A stretch of 64,000 nt of DNA from Companilactobacillus keshanensis (lineage in GTDB: Bacteria > Bacillota > Bacilli > Lactobacillales > Lactobacillaceae): the NCBI RefSeq assembly GCF_003946205.1, contig NZ_RHOS01000007.1, positions 37,149 through 101,148 on the forward strand, written 5' to 3'. A model generated the notes under the pieces. It ran no database searches and was not told where the DNA came from. It saw only the letters and a program-made list of their open reading frames with translations. The translations under genes were made by a program, and so were the position numbers. Positions 18,934-28,195 of the stretch are shown one piece after another (the stretch's first letter is position 1; every line of letters begins with the position of its first letter).

Positions 18934-19860
18934 ATGAAAGAATTGTCGAACTATAACGAATTCTCCCGTGAGGAATGGAAGCACTTCCATGGCGAATATA
19001 ATAAACAGGCTATCACTAACGGCGAATTGCGCAAGATTAAATCACTTGATGATGAAATCTCAATTGAAGATGTTAGGTCTGTTTATGCTCCCGTCCGCCA
19101 TCTACTTCATATCTATTTGAAGAATTATCGAAAATTAACTAAGCTAAAGAATGACTTTTTGGACCACTCCAATAAAAAAGTTCCCTTCATTATAGGAGTC
19201 TCTGGATCAGTTGCTGTCGGTAAAAGCACTACTGCCAGATTGTTGAAAATCATGCTTGAGAGGGCTTATCCGCAATATACAGTCGCCCAAATGACAACGG
19301 ATGGTTTTTTGTATCCTAGTAAAGTCTTGAAAGAAAAGGGCTTGATGGATAAAAAGGGCTTTCCACAAACTTATGATATGCCAAAACTCTTGAAGTTTTT
19401 AAGTGATGTTAAAACACAGAGCGGTCCAATTCGTTATCCATTATACTCACATAATATTTACGATATTATCCCTGATAAATATGAAGAGATCGATAGTCCT
19501 GATATTTTGATCGTTGAAGGTATCAATGCACTGCAATTGACTCAGAATACCAGAATTTTTATGAGTGATTTTTTTGATTTCTCCATCTATATAGACGCTG
19601 ACGTCAAAAATATCGAGAAGTGGTTTTTAGCTCGTTTTGAAATGCTGTTGAGTTTGGCAAGGAATGATCCAAATAGTTACTATTATCAATTTACACAGCT
19701 TCCTGAAAAAGAATCACTGCAAATGGCAAAGGATGTTTGGCAAAATATTAATTATCCAAATTTGTTGAATTACATCCGACCTACCAAAACACGAGCCGAT
19801 TTGATCTTACATAAATCAGATGATCATCAAATTGATAAAATTTATTTACGTAAGTACTAG
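18934..19860 (+). CDS. coaA: Type I pantothenate kinase
   Basis: The 308-residue enzyme phosphorylates pantothenate, the first and regulated step of coenzyme A synthesis. The P-loop GSVAVGKST is at residues 91-99. The CoaA-specific stretches TTDGFLYP, KKGFPQTYD and SHNIYDIIPD are present. Length is typical. It is divergent from the SGNH hydrolase and 59 bp upstream of guaA. Confidence 0.95.
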   Translation: MKELSNYNEFSREEWKHFHGEYNKQAITNGELRKIKSLDDEISIEDVRSVYAPVRHLLHIYLKNYRKLTKLKNDFLDHSNKKVPFIIGVSGSVAVGKSTTARLLKIMLERAYPQYTVAQMTTDGFLYPSKVLKEKGLMDKKGFPQTYDMPKLLKFLSDVKTQSGPIRYPLYSHNIYDIIPDKYEEIDSPDILIVEGINALQLTQNTRIFMSDFFDFSIYIDADVKNIEKWFLARFEMLLSLARNDPNSYYYQFTQLPEKESLQMAKDVWQNINYPNLLNYIRPTKTRADLILHKSDDHQIDKIYLRKY

Positions 19861-19925
19861 TAAAAAGTGACATGAGGTAGGATTTTAGATACAATAAAAT
19901 AAATCAAACTAGGGGGAAATTGGAT

Positions 19926-21476
19926 TTGAACAAACAATGGCCAGATGCAGACAGCATCATTGTTTTGGATTACGGTAGTCAATACAATCAATTGATCACT
20001 CGTAGAATCAGAGATATTGGCATATATTCTGAATTACTTCCAAACACAATCACTGCCGCTGAAATTAAAGAAATTAATCCAAAAGGTATTATTTTATCAG
20101 GTGGACCAAACTCGGTTTATGATAAAGAAGCCTTTTCAATTGACCAAGATATCTACAAACTAGGCATTCCTATGCTTGGTATTTGTTATGGTATGCAACT
20201 AATGGCTTACAACTTGGGTGGTAAGGTAGAATCAGCTGATAATCGTGAATACGGTAAAGCTGACATCGAAGTGACTGATGAAAATGCAGCTATTTTTAAG
20301 GACTTGCCTAAGAAACAATATGTTTGGATGAGTCATGGTGACTTAGTTCGCGAAGCTCCTACAGGCTTTAAAGTTACCGCTACAAGTAAGAATGCACCAA
20401 TTTCATCAATCGCTGATGATGAACGTAAAATGTACGGTGTTCAATTCCATACAGAAGTTAGAAATACTGAATACGGTATGGACATTTTAAAGCACTTTGC
20501 TTTTGATGTTTGTGAAGCAGAAGCTAACTGGTCAATGGATGACTTCATTAACCAACAAATCGAAAAAATTCGTGCAACAGTTGGCGACAAAAAGGTTCTT
20601 TTAGGACTTTCTGGTGGTGTTGATTCATCTGTTGTTGGTGTCTTATTGCATAAAGCAATAGGTACACAACTAACAAGTATCTTCGTTGATCATGGTCTAT
20701 TACGTAAAGGCGAAGCCGATCAAGTTATGGCAAGTCTTGAAGGTAAATTTGGTTTGAACATCGTTAAAGTTGATGCTCAAAAACGCTTCTTGGACAAATT
20801 AGCAGGAGTTTCTGATCCTGAAAAGAAACGTAAGATCATTGGTAACGAATTTATTCAAGTGTTTGACGAAGAAGCTACTAAGTTACATGGTATCGACTTC
20901 TTAGCCCAAGGAACACTTTATACAGACGTTATCGAAAGTGGTACAAGTACCGCTCAAACAATCAAGTCTCATCATAATGTCGGTGGACTTCCTGATGACA
21001 TGCAATTCAAGTTGATCGAACCATTGAGAACATTGTTCAAAGATGAAACTCGAGAATTAGGTGAAAAACTAGGCATGCCACATGACCTCGTTTGGCGCCA
21101 ACCATTCCCAGGGCCAGGCCTTGGAATCCGTGTTATCGGTGAAGTGACCGAAGATAAGCTTAAAATCGTTCGTGACTCAGATTATATCTTGCGTGACGAG
21201 ATCAAAAAAGCCGGCCTAGATAAAGAAATCTGGCAATACTTTACAGTATTACCAGGCTTTAGAAGTGTCGGTGTTATGGGTGATGGTAGAACATACGATT
21301 ATACGATCGGAATTCGTGCCGTTACATCAATCGATGGTATGACGGCTGACTTCGCTAAGATCGATTGGGATGTGCTTCAAAAAATCTCAGTAAGAATCGT
21401 AAACGAAGTAGATCATGTCAATCGTGTAGTGTATGACACTACTTCTAAGCCACCAGCAACTATTGAGTGGGAATAG
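19926..21476 (+). CDS. guaA: GMP synthase (glutamine-hydrolysing)
   Basis: The enzyme converts XMP to GMP. It has the class I glutamine amidotransferase (GICYGMQL nucleophile), the ATP pyrophosphatase loop GLSGGVDSS and the C-terminal dimerisation domain ending PPATIEWE. There is no ATG. TTG codons are at 19920 and 19926. I prefer 19926 because AGGGGG (19911-19916) is then 9 bp away; 19920 would leave only 3 bp. The 3' end of guaA is a known integration target for genomic islands, and foreign-looking DNA begins immediately after it here. Confidence 0.95.
   Translation: MNKQWPDADSIIVLDYGSQYNQLITRRIRDIGIYSELLPNTITAAEIKEINPKGIILSGGPNSVYDKEAFSIDQDIYKLGIPMLGICYGMQLMAYNLGGKVESADNREYGKADIEVTDENAAIFKDLPKKQYVWMSHGDLVREAPTGFKVTATSKNAPISSIADDERKMYGVQFHTEVRNTEYGMDILKHFAFDVCEAEANWSMDDFINQQIEKIRATVGDKKVLLGLSGGVDSSVVGVLLHKAIGTQLTSIFVDHGLLRKGEADQVMASLEGKFGLNIVKVDAQKRFLDKLAGVSDPEKKRKIIGNEFIQVFDEEATKLHGIDFLAQGTLYTDVIESGTSTAQTIKSHHNVGGLPDDMQFKLIEPLRTLFKDETRELGEKLGMPHDLVWRQPFPGPGLGIRVIGEVTEDKLKIVRDSDYILRDEIKKAGLDKEIWQYFTVLPGFRSVGVMGDGRTYDYTIGIRAVTSIDGMTADFAKIDWDVLQKISVRIVNEVDHVNRVVYDTTSKPPATIEWE
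21465..21476 (+). repeat. Candidate attachment-site repeat, left copy
   Basis: GAGTGGGAATAG is the last 12 bp of guaA. A 10/12 copy, GAGTGGAAATAA, lies at 25365-25376 at the far end of the compositionally distinct region. This is the arrangement expected for an island inserted at guaA. Confidence 0.45.
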
Positions 21477-21873
21477 GCGAAATTAGCTTATAAGAACTTT
21501 TATATCAACGTTTTGATGGCTACCTACCTGCTTGTGCAACTTCTGGTGGTAACAGCGTTGTTTTAAATCTGCACCACATCTGTTCTAGCCGTCGAACGGT
21601 AGAACAGAACAAAATCAGTTTTACACTCAAGCGCTTGTGCTTTCTTCCAATCGGAAAGAAGCTCAAGCGCTTTTGCGTTCAGTGGGGTTGAGAAAGTTGG
21701 ATATGAATGCGGGTCATGATGGTTCCTTCCAAGGTAATCGGTAATTTGCGGATGCAGTTTAACCATGTAAGGATGTTATTATGTTCAGTAACTTAATTGC
21801 TTGACAATGATATGTTCTATGGATATTATACATCTAAGGACTTTATATATCTACGGAATTAGGAGGAGAGAAA
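21477..21873. other. 397-bp non-coding stretch at the island's left edge
   Basis: No gene is convincing here. It holds a 20-bp imperfect stem (21629-21648 with 21653-21672) followed by TTG, which could terminate guaA or a lost gene. Base composition is less A+T-rich than around it. The right end holds an AGGAGGAG site for the next gene. Confidence 0.5.
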
Positions 21874-22476
21874 TTGGTCTCAACAGTTTTACTTTTAGGT
21901 GGTAATGGTTATCTCGGAAAAGAATTGACACGACAATGGCATGAGTTGGATCCAAGTGCGCAATTTGTTATTTTGTCGCGTTCTGGGCGTAGTTCAATGA
22001 ATATGGAGGGAGTGACAAACATAGCGGTTAATGTCACAGATTTTTCAGCAGTTAAATCAGTGATCCCTGCTCAAGTTGATTACGTGGTTGACTTAATTGG
22101 ACGACCGGAGAAAGATGCTTTTAAGTCTGTTCGTGTTAACGATATTCCCGCACAAGTGATGCAGCAAATTGCGGAACAGTATGGTGCTCATGTCATGGGC
22201 TTCATCGGTGGGAAGCTAGGACCTAAAGCATTTCTTCAAACGAAGGACAAACTGATTCGTCAGCTCCAGACTAGCTCAGTACCACTGGCATATGTTGAAC
22301 CAACGTTAGTGTATGGTGCAGGGCGCAGAGATTCGATGACTAAAATGGTACCCTTATTAAAGTTTTTGGGATTATTCGTTCATAACATGCGTCCAGTTAA
22401 GATTGAGACAGTTATTGCCGACTTACTGAATCAACTGCTTGCTTATGGTGCAGCGGAGAAAATTGATGAAAATTAA
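21874..22476 (+). CDS. NAD(P)-binding epimerase-like protein (atypical SDR)
   Basis: The 200-residue protein has an N-terminal Rossmann motif (LLLGGNGYLGKEL) and a DLIGRPEKDAFKSVRVND stretch. This resembles NAD(P)H-binding atypical short-chain dehydrogenases that are often paired with Rrf2 regulators in lactobacilli. The start is TTG, with AGGAGGAG 6 bp upstream. The catalytic YxxxK is not clear. Its sequence is visibly richer in G+C than the flanking chromosome. It overlaps the next gene by 11 bp. Confidence 0.72.
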   Translation: MVSTVLLLGGNGYLGKELTRQWHELDPSAQFVILSRSGRSSMNMEGVTNIAVNVTDFSAVKSVIPAQVDYVVDLIGRPEKDAFKSVRVNDIPAQVMQQIAEQYGAHVMGFIGGKLGPKAFLQTKDKLIRQLQTSSVPLAYVEPTLVYGAGRRDSMTKMVPLLKFLGLFVHNMRPVKIETVIADLLNQLLAYGAAEKIDEN

Positions 22477-22933
22477 CCGTAGTGTTGAGCAAGGCGTGTA
22501 CGTGATGTTGATGTTGGCATTGCAAAAAGGACATACACCAATCAAAAGTCAGGTGCTTAGTACACGACTAGAGGTGTCGGACTCGTACCTTAAAAAAATT
22601 CTTCGTAAACTAGTTGTTGCAGAACTGGTTAACTCTAGTGCCAGTAAAGATGGCGGTTTCACCCTAGGATGTGACATTACGGCAGTTTCCTTATTGGACG
22701 TTTGTACTGCAGTGGATGCCACGGATCAGCTAATTATGCCTGAGTTGAACTTAGCTAATCGCGTTTTTCCCGGAGACGAAGTTCACATTGCACAAAGTCA
22801 AGAAATAGTTAATCATGCTTTTTCGGACGCACAGTCGGCGTTTAACACAGAACTAGCACAAGTAAAGTTGAGTTCTTTACTGGAGCGTAGCAGCTTCCAG
22901 CACGGTGTCGTAGACTGGGCGACGTTAATTTAA
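22466..22933 (+). CDS. Rrf2-family transcriptional regulator
   Basis: The 155-residue protein has an Rrf2-type winged HTH (RSVEQGVYVMLMLALQKGHTPIKSQVLSTRLEVSDSYLKKILRKL). The ATG at 22466 follows GGAG by 6 nt and lies inside the end of the epimerase gene, so the pair is co-translated. Only two cysteines (GCDITAVSLLDVC) are seen, not the three-cysteine Fe-S cluster of IscR. It probably controls the epimerase gene. Confidence 0.8.
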   Translation: MKINRSVEQGVYVMLMLALQKGHTPIKSQVLSTRLEVSDSYLKKILRKLVVAELVNSSASKDGGFTLGCDITAVSLLDVCTAVDATDQLIMPELNLANRVFPGDEVHIAQSQEIVNHAFSDAQSAFNTELAQVKLSSLLERSSFQHGVVDWATLI

Positions 22934-23129
22934 AACGATAATTGCAGTATCTACAAAAGAACACCAGATTTCGTGTTGGAAAATCGACGCTTTTTTCACA
23001 AGCACGTAATTACGGAACCTTTTTATATATAATAAAGTGAGTTAAGTATTGACTCCCGATTCTTTTATATGAAACTGTCAAAATGTGTATTTCGTGATAT
23101 CTGTTGAACAATTTACTGGGGGTAATAAG

Positions 23130-23669
23130 ATGACAGATCTACGTCAATTCAAAAGTCAACGTGACATTCAAGCTGGATTGATTATGAATCTTACTAAAAA
23201 GCACTTTTCTGAAATAACGGTAAATGATATTTGCACTCAAGCGTTGGTTGGGCGCAGTACCTTCTATCATCATTATGTCGATAAGTATGCACTACTTGAT
23301 GAGATGGTCACGCAACGTGCCACTATATTCGATCAATTATTAGATAAGCGTGTAACAGATATCACGCGAGATGAACCTCTACTAGCACTGTATCAGCAAT
23401 TAAAAAGTGACGCGCAGGCTATTGTTTGTCTGCTACAAGTTCATGAAAAAGATAGCAATCTTAGTGACTGCTATCTTGATAGTCTGGCGCACCATGCGCA
23501 AGCACTGTTGCCGCAGATGACCTTGGCGATTCCTAAAGAATTTGCCATTGAATTATATTCGACCACTGCGCTGACTGCAATCAGTTGGTCTTTGCGACAT
23601 GGTCAACCAGAGGTGATTTCTCATTTCATGAATCAACTGTTTAATCTGGTACTTAGTACGGAAGCGTGA
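23130..23669 (+). CDS. TetR-family transcriptional regulator
   Basis: The 179-residue protein has a TetR N-terminal HTH (FSEITVNDICTQALVGRSTFYHHYVDKYALLDEM). The ATG at 23130 follows GGGGGT at a good distance. It is convergent with the metallo-beta-lactamase-fold gene and their 3' ends overlap by 17 bp. It may control that gene through repeats in its promoter. Confidence 0.82.
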   Translation: MTDLRQFKSQRDIQAGLIMNLTKKHFSEITVNDICTQALVGRSTFYHHYVDKYALLDEMVTQRATIFDQLLDKRVTDITRDEPLLALYQQLKSDAQAIVCLLQVHEKDSNLSDCYLDSLAHHAQALLPQMTLAIPKEFAIELYSTTALTAISWSLRHGQPEVISHFMNQLFNLVLSTEA

Positions 23670-24480
23670 TCAGGTGCTGATTGGTGTTGGTATCGTGATT
23701 TGCAAGGGCTTCAATGCAGTGTGGATCATTTGCCACTTCATGAACCCATCCTAAACTGGTGATCGCAGCTTTGCGGCTAGTGCAGATGCCTGGTGTTAAC
23801 ATTTCCTCCCATGAACGGGTAGCGTAACCAACATCGGCGGCCAGTAGGACATACTGGCCGTCTCGACCGCGCACCATTGTGGAAGACATTCCCGTTGCAT
23901 GACCTGGGGTATGAATTTGAAGTAGACTACCATCGCCGAAGACATCAAAGCTTTCGCCAGTAGGCCCGACGCCAGTATTTTTATATTGATAGGTTTGAAC
24001 GTTAATGCCGCGCCATTCACTTGGCAGGTAAACTAGTGGAAGATGATTGGCAACGCGCCATTCCGGGGAGGACACCAAAATTTTTTTTGCTTTAGCGACA
24101 TGTTTTAAACCACTGACATGGTCGCAGTGCAGATGACTTAATAGGACATAATCGAGGTCTTCAGGTTGATAGCCTAAAGCCTTTAAACGTTCATCAACCG
24201 CCCATCCGTTTGGTAGATAACCTGTGTTAATCTGAACTTGGGGACCTAGCTCTGCCCAGTTGCTCGTGCGGACTTGTTTGTTCCATCCAGTATCGATTAG
24301 GACTAAGCCTTTGGGGTGTTCAATCAGATAACTTGAGACAGGCAAGGTGATTTGATTTTTCTCTGAACGAAATAATCCGGTGAAAGCAAGTGGATTGCGA
24401 TATATGCCGTGAAAGGGTAAAGCTTTGTCGACTTTAACTAGCCCAGTGTGCAAAACGTGGATCTTAATTTGATTGGTCAA
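23653..24480 (-). CDS. Metallo-beta-lactamase-fold hydrolase, AHL-lactonase-like
   Basis: The 275-residue protein has the metal motif HLHCDH and distal ligands (TPGHATG; AADVGYATRSW). The architecture matches N-acyl homoserine lactonase-type enzymes. AHL as substrate is not established for lactobacilli; another lactone or ester is equally possible. No signal peptide. It sits in the guaA-adjacent island with a TetR regulator. Confidence 0.78.
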   Translation of the reverse strand: MTNQIKIHVLHTGLVKVDKALPFHGIYRNPLAFTGLFRSEKNQITLPVSSYLIEHPKGLVLIDTGWNKQVRTSNWAELGPQVQINTGYLPNGWAVDERLKALGYQPEDLDYVLLSHLHCDHVSGLKHVAKAKKILVSSPEWRVANHLPLVYLPSEWRGINVQTYQYKNTGVGPTGESFDVFGDGSLLQIHTPGHATGMSSTMVRGRDGQYVLLAADVGYATRSWEEMLTPGICTSRKAAITSLGWVHEVANDPHCIEALANHDTNTNQHLITLPY

Positions 24481-24549
24481 TGATGTGCCTCCGATTAGTT
24501 GATGACATGATCATACAATCAATATCAATTTGTGGGTAGAATCAATATT

Positions 24550-24600
24550 TCTCTTAAGTGTGCCAAAAGAGACAAAAGAGAACAAAAATGTCTCTTAAGT
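24550..24600 (-). promoter_or_regulatory. Repeats upstream of the lactonase-like gene
   Basis: TCTCTTAAGT occurs at 24550-24559 and 24591-24600, 41 bp apart (about four helical turns). AGAGA elements lie between them. The location is the upstream region of the minus-strand hydrolase; TetR binding is inferred. Confidence 0.4.
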
Positions 24601-24631
24601 AACACTTTTAGTAAAAATGATTGTATTGTAG

Positions 24632-25363
24632 GTGGTTCTTATATTTAATTACACGCTTAGCCGGATACTCACGGTCGCAGTATTAGCAAGCTCCGACATG
24701 TTTCAGATGGGTAGACTACTCACCAAGATTGTCACCTTAACCTTCATCTTCGACTACCTACCTTACTTAATCATTCGTAAAGTTCGTAGCTGCAACTCCG
24801 CTATACAACCAGAAAAACGACAGAACTCGACACGTCCAACTACACTAGTTTTAGCGTGAAAGGTCGTACCGGTTTTTTTAAATACTATCAGTGATAATCC
24901 AATTATTACTTTGCCTGGAAAGAGTCAGGGTATATTGCGATACCACACTCATGCTGCTGTCAGTATCAAAGTACTTAACAGAGAATCTTATGCGTTATGC
25001 CGTAGTTATGATTAGTTAGATCGAGCGGGACTATAGCCAGAGCCACCGATGTCCAGATCTACACTGTGCTCAATACAGAGAAGGCGACCTTGCCGTCCAC
25101 TTTCTTCATCTACATTCCATTGTTAGTCCAATGCAAATCATTGAATAGATGCAGGTGCTAGGTGGTTTGACCAGGAAGTTGACCAAGGTGTTGGCAATGG
25201 CCATTGAGAGGTCTACGCTTACTGTTGATATGAACTTTTCTCCAAGTTATCGTGCAATTCCTATGCCGCTTCCAAAACTGTTTCTTGTGATACAATTAAA
25301 TTCATTAAAATTCAAAATACTTGAACAACGTCTATTTGAGCTCATTCGGTTTTCTGGTAGTCT
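24632..25363. pseudogene. Decayed region, possibly a permease remnant
   Basis: No intact gene is found across about 730 bp. Short open stretches are broken by stops in all frames. On the plus strand the segment 24632-24790 encodes hydrophobic residues (VAVLASSD, then FDYLPYLIIRKV) that faintly recall the C-terminal part of APC-type amino acid permeases. The rest is not recognised. Composition differs from the flanking genes. It could also hold a lost integrase. Confidence 0.35.
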
Positions 25364-25364
25364 C

Positions 25365-25376
25365 GAGTGGAAATAA
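25365..25376 (+). repeat. Candidate attachment-site repeat, right copy
   Basis: GAGTGGAAATAA matches the guaA 3' end (GAGTGGGAATAG) at 10 of 12 positions and ends in a stop in the same register (LEWK* against IEWE*). A strong terminator follows within 35 bp, as expected for the original guaA downstream flank. Confidence 0.45.
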
Positions 25377-25410
25377 ATCAAACTTTGTATTCTAGAATAT
25401 AAATGTAAAA

Positions 25411-25462
25411 AAATATAGACAAGTATTCAGTTGAAATCTGGATACTTGTCTATATTTCTTTA
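25411..25462 (+). terminator. Terminator at the right edge of the island
   Basis: A 20-bp stem (25411-25430 with 25438-25457, one wobble) and 7-nt loop, followed by TTTCTTT. No intact gene ends nearby, so it may be the original guaA terminator displaced by the insertion. Confidence 0.75.
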
Positions 25463-25566
25463 GTTAATTTAAATGAAATTATTTATAAATCACTTTCTTC
25501 ATTGACCCGATCTTAGGCGTGGATAATAGAGATTTTAAAACCAAATACTAATAATTATGTAAAGGC

Positions 25567-25581
25567 GTCAATATATTGACA
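25567..25581 (+). promoter_or_regulatory. Palindrome over the -35 of the XRE gene
   Basis: GTCAATATATTGAC (25567-25580) is a perfect 14-bp palindrome. Its right arm forms a consensus TTGACA -35 (25576-25581). It is a likely autoregulatory operator of the following regulator. Confidence 0.55.
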
Positions 25582-25634
25582 ATTGAAAAATAATTAATAC
25601 AGTTGTTAAATTCCTTTTGGAGGAATGTATATAT

Positions 25635-26348
25635 ATGGAACATCAAAAGCAAAAAAATGTAGAAATTCATAATAATTTAAAAGGGATCATGGCTGAACGG
25701 CAAATTTCTATTTCAAAATTAAGTGAGTATTCTGAAGTATCACGAGGTACAATCAGTAGAATTTATAATAATTCTAGAGCCAATATAACTTCAGATGTAT
25801 CATTTGCATTGAGTGGAGTTTTAAATGTTAAATGTGATGAATTACTTTCAAAAGTTTATAAATTAATAATTTCAGACGATCCTAATGGATTCACCAATGA
25901 AAATATATCTATTTTGGACTCTAAGATAAAGGCTTGTAATCTACCATCGTTAAAATATGAAGTTTATTCAGGCAATAGATCTATGAATTTTCAAATGCAA
26001 TATAGTTCTAATAGAAGATTTTATTTAAGTGGTAACATGCGATTTGAGTTTATCAGTATACCTAAATTAACTATTATAAATTTTGGCTTGATAAAAAATA
26101 GACCATTCATAGATTTAGAAAATTATGTATTTATTTTTAGTAAATATCTTGAATGTTTTCTAGAATATTCTAAGAAAATTAGGATTGGCATAATAGAGAT
26201 GCGACTTGTGATGTCTGAAACGTATAATGAAACTGGAGATATAGAAATTGATATTATGAAAAAGCTGGGCTTTCGTTATGATACTGATAAATATAACTCT
26301 AGGCTTTACCAAAATATGATTGTGAATCTATTTAAACAATCTGATTAA
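25635..26348 (+). CDS. XRE-family HTH regulator with a novel C-terminal part
   Basis: The 237-residue protein has an N-terminal XRE HTH (ISISKLSEYSEVSRGTISRIYNN, about residues 20-45). The remaining 160 residues carry no motif I recognise. The C-terminal part is aromatic and beta-rich (KYEVYSGNRSMNFQMQYSSNRRFYL). The ATG at 25635 follows GGAGG; the upstream TTG would overlap that site. It stands alone, with its own candidate operator. Codon use is very A+T-rich. Confidence 0.7.
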   Translation: MEHQKQKNVEIHNNLKGIMAERQISISKLSEYSEVSRGTISRIYNNSRANITSDVSFALSGVLNVKCDELLSKVYKLIISDDPNGFTNENISILDSKIKACNLPSLKYEVYSGNRSMNFQMQYSSNRRFYLSGNMRFEFISIPKLTIINFGLIKNRPFIDLENYVFIFSKYLECFLEYSKKIRIGIIEMRLVMSETYNETGDIEIDIMKKLGFRYDTDKYNSRLYQNMIVNLFKQSD

Positions 26349-26546
26349 TGACAGTTTATACAATATCGAAACATAAGAGCCTTATGTAATTAAATTCTTA
26401 ATTTAGATATGAAATTCAATCTAGATACATAAATTCAATATTTTCCCACTCCAAATCACCTCCAATCCATCCCTCACACTATATTTAAAAGTAATTCAGT
26501 GTACACTATTATTAAAAGCTTAAATTACAATATTGGGGGAAAAGAC

Positions 26547-27440
26547 ATGAATTTTAAGTGGTGGACTAGAGATAATAGTTTGGAACTATTAATGATCACC
26601 ATAGGTTGTGCCATCTATGCCTTTAGTTTGGATATGATTTCTGTTCCCAATGGCTTAGCTGACGGTGGCCTGAGCGGGATTACCTTGATCATTCGTTATT
26701 TCTTTAATATCAATCTTGGCGTGAGTACTTTAGTACTTAATATTCCACTGATACTAATTGGATTTCGTTATTTAGGAAAGCGTATCATGTTCTACACGCT
26801 TTATGGGGCCGTTTGTTTATCACTATTTTTAATGTTCTGGTCTCATCAGACTATCATTGGTCCATTACCATTTAAGCATGATTTATTATTGTCATCCCTT
26901 TCAGCCGGAGTATTATCCGGATTTGGAATTGGACTGGTTTTCCGTTATAACGGTACAACTGGTGGTAGTGATATCATCGCACGTATTGGTCAGATGAAAT
27001 TTGGTATGTCATCTGGTAAGGGAATTTTAATCATAGACTATTTGGTATTGTTCTTATCACTTTCATATTTGGATTTTTATCACATAATGTATTCATTGAT
27101 CGTTAGTTACGTATTGGCCAAAATGATAGATCTAGTACAGGAAGGTCCTAATCGTGCCAAAGCATTGTTCATTATATCGGATAAACATCAAGAAATTGCT
27201 AAGTTAATTGATGTTAAACTTGAACGTGGTCTAACTTATCTGAACGCTGAAGGTGGATATAAAAATGATGAAAAGAAAATTATTTATCTGATGATTCAAC
27301 CACGTGAAGTGCCGCAAGTTAAAAAACTGATCAAGTCTATTGATTCCAAAGCTTTTGTTACGGTACTTGATGCACATGAAGTTTTTGGTGAGGGATTTAG
27401 TTATCAACGAAAAAGATATCACGTTGGTTCAAATAAGTAA
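26547..27440 (+). CDS. YitT-family membrane protein
   Basis: The 297-residue protein has the YitT layout: five to six hydrophobic segments (ISVPNGLADGGLSGITLI; RYNGTTGGSDIIARI) followed by a soluble DUF2179 domain (GPNRAKALFIISDKHQEIA...). The family's role is uncertain. The ATG at 26547 follows GGGGGA; an ATG 16 codons upstream has no ribosome site. It is monocistronic with a terminator. Confidence 0.87.
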   Translation: MNFKWWTRDNSLELLMITIGCAIYAFSLDMISVPNGLADGGLSGITLIIRYFFNINLGVSTLVLNIPLILIGFRYLGKRIMFYTLYGAVCLSLFLMFWSHQTIIGPLPFKHDLLLSSLSAGVLSGFGIGLVFRYNGTTGGSDIIARIGQMKFGMSSGKGILIIDYLVLFLSLSYLDFYHIMYSLIVSYVLAKMIDLVQEGPNRAKALFIISDKHQEIAKLIDVKLERGLTYLNAEGGYKNDEKKIIYLMIQPREVPQVKKLIKSIDSKAFVTVLDAHEVFGEGFSYQRKRYHVGSNK

Positions 27441-27454
27441 TAAAAAATTGACGA

Positions 27455-27493
27455 AAAAGCACCTAGACCAATCATAGTCTAGGCGCTTTTTTT
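27455..27493 (+). terminator. Terminator of the YitT gene
   Basis: Arms 27455-27468 and 27477-27490 form a 14-bp stem with one mismatch, followed by a T-run. Confidence 0.85.
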
Positions 27494-27560
27494 ACATCTG
27501 GGTTCATGGAAAGAAATCTCTGAAGGTGGAAGTGCACATGATGGTCAAGGAGTTCATGAG

Positions 27561-27854
27561 ATGCCATTGACTGGTCAAAAGTTAAATATTACAAAAAATA
27601 AAATCAATGATAGTCAAATTTCAATGAATCAAAAAGATGGCGGAGTAACATATTTTACAGATCGAAATGAATCTGAGCCAGCTACCTTTGATGAGTCAGA
27701 ATCACTTAATGTAAGTGCGACAATTGGGGCGCAACTGTATACAATTGAATTTTCCCCTAAAGGAGTACCGGTGGATAATGATAATCCTAATAAGGAACAT
27801 ATTATGATTCGTTCCAGTAATAATAGTTTTTACGAAATATTTGAAAGAGAATAG
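27561..27854 (+). pseudogene. Truncated C-terminal fragment, probably of a secreted protein
   Basis: The frame is open from 27483 and encodes AFFLHLGSWKE... before the ATG at 27561, so coding-like sequence runs straight back into the YitT terminator. The 97-residue product lacks a signal peptide or anchor and looks like the polar C-terminal half of a larger extracellular protein. AGGAG lies 8 nt before the ATG, so it could still be translated. The family is not recognised. Confidence 0.4.
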
Positions 27855-27892
27855 AAAAACAGTCGCCGAAAAAACGGTGACTGTTTTTTTAC
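27855..27892. terminator. Bidirectional terminator
   Basis: A 14-bp stem (27855-27868 with 27875-27888, one wobble) with A-run and T-run flanks. It serves the fragment on the plus strand and the immunity-like gene on the minus strand. Confidence 0.82.
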
Positions 27893-28191
27893 ATCTCACT
27901 CAAGTCCAACAGATTATTCTTAGAATCATGATACATGATAGCGGCTGAACCCATATCTCTAAGTTCGCGCCACGATTTCTCTTGTTGAGGTGTAAAGACG
28001 AGTTTATAGGTAATACGAAGATAATTAACGGCACTGGCCGCACGTGCTGTTAGGTCACTAACGTCAGCGCCTTCATCGAGACGTTTGTAAGCTTTAAATA
28101 ACGGTCCTTGTAATCGACTATCAGTCGTCGAGTTGTATAAATCTTTTATTAGCTTTTTTGCTTGGCTTAGTTGATCATTTTTTTCAGTCAT
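27889..28191 (-). CDS. Bacteriocin immunity-like four-helix protein
   Basis: The 100-residue protein is all helical. The heptad pattern (QAKKLIKDLYN...LFKAYKRLDEG...AASAVNYLRITYKLVFTPQQEKSWRELRD) resembles enterocin A-type immunity proteins. Orphan immunity genes without a bacteriocin are common in lactobacilli. I chose the ATG at 28191, 4 bp after the FemX stop; a longer form starting inside femX is possible. It is last in the peptidoglycan-bridge operon. Confidence 0.55.
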   Translation of the reverse strand: MTEKNDQLSQAKKLIKDLYNSTTDSRLQGPLFKAYKRLDEGADVSDLTARAASAVNYLRITYKLVFTPQQEKSWRELRDMGSAAIMYHDSKNNLLDLSEM

Positions 28192-28195
28192 TTTA

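Noticed and set aside
21563..21766. 67-codon minus-strand frame at the island's left edge
   Set aside because: It spans the 20-bp hairpin, has no good ribosome site and resembles no family.
23653..24480. Calling the metallo-beta-lactamase-fold protein a true AHL quorum-quenching enzyme
   Set aside because: HxHxDH alone does not fix the substrate, and many family members act on other lactones or esters.
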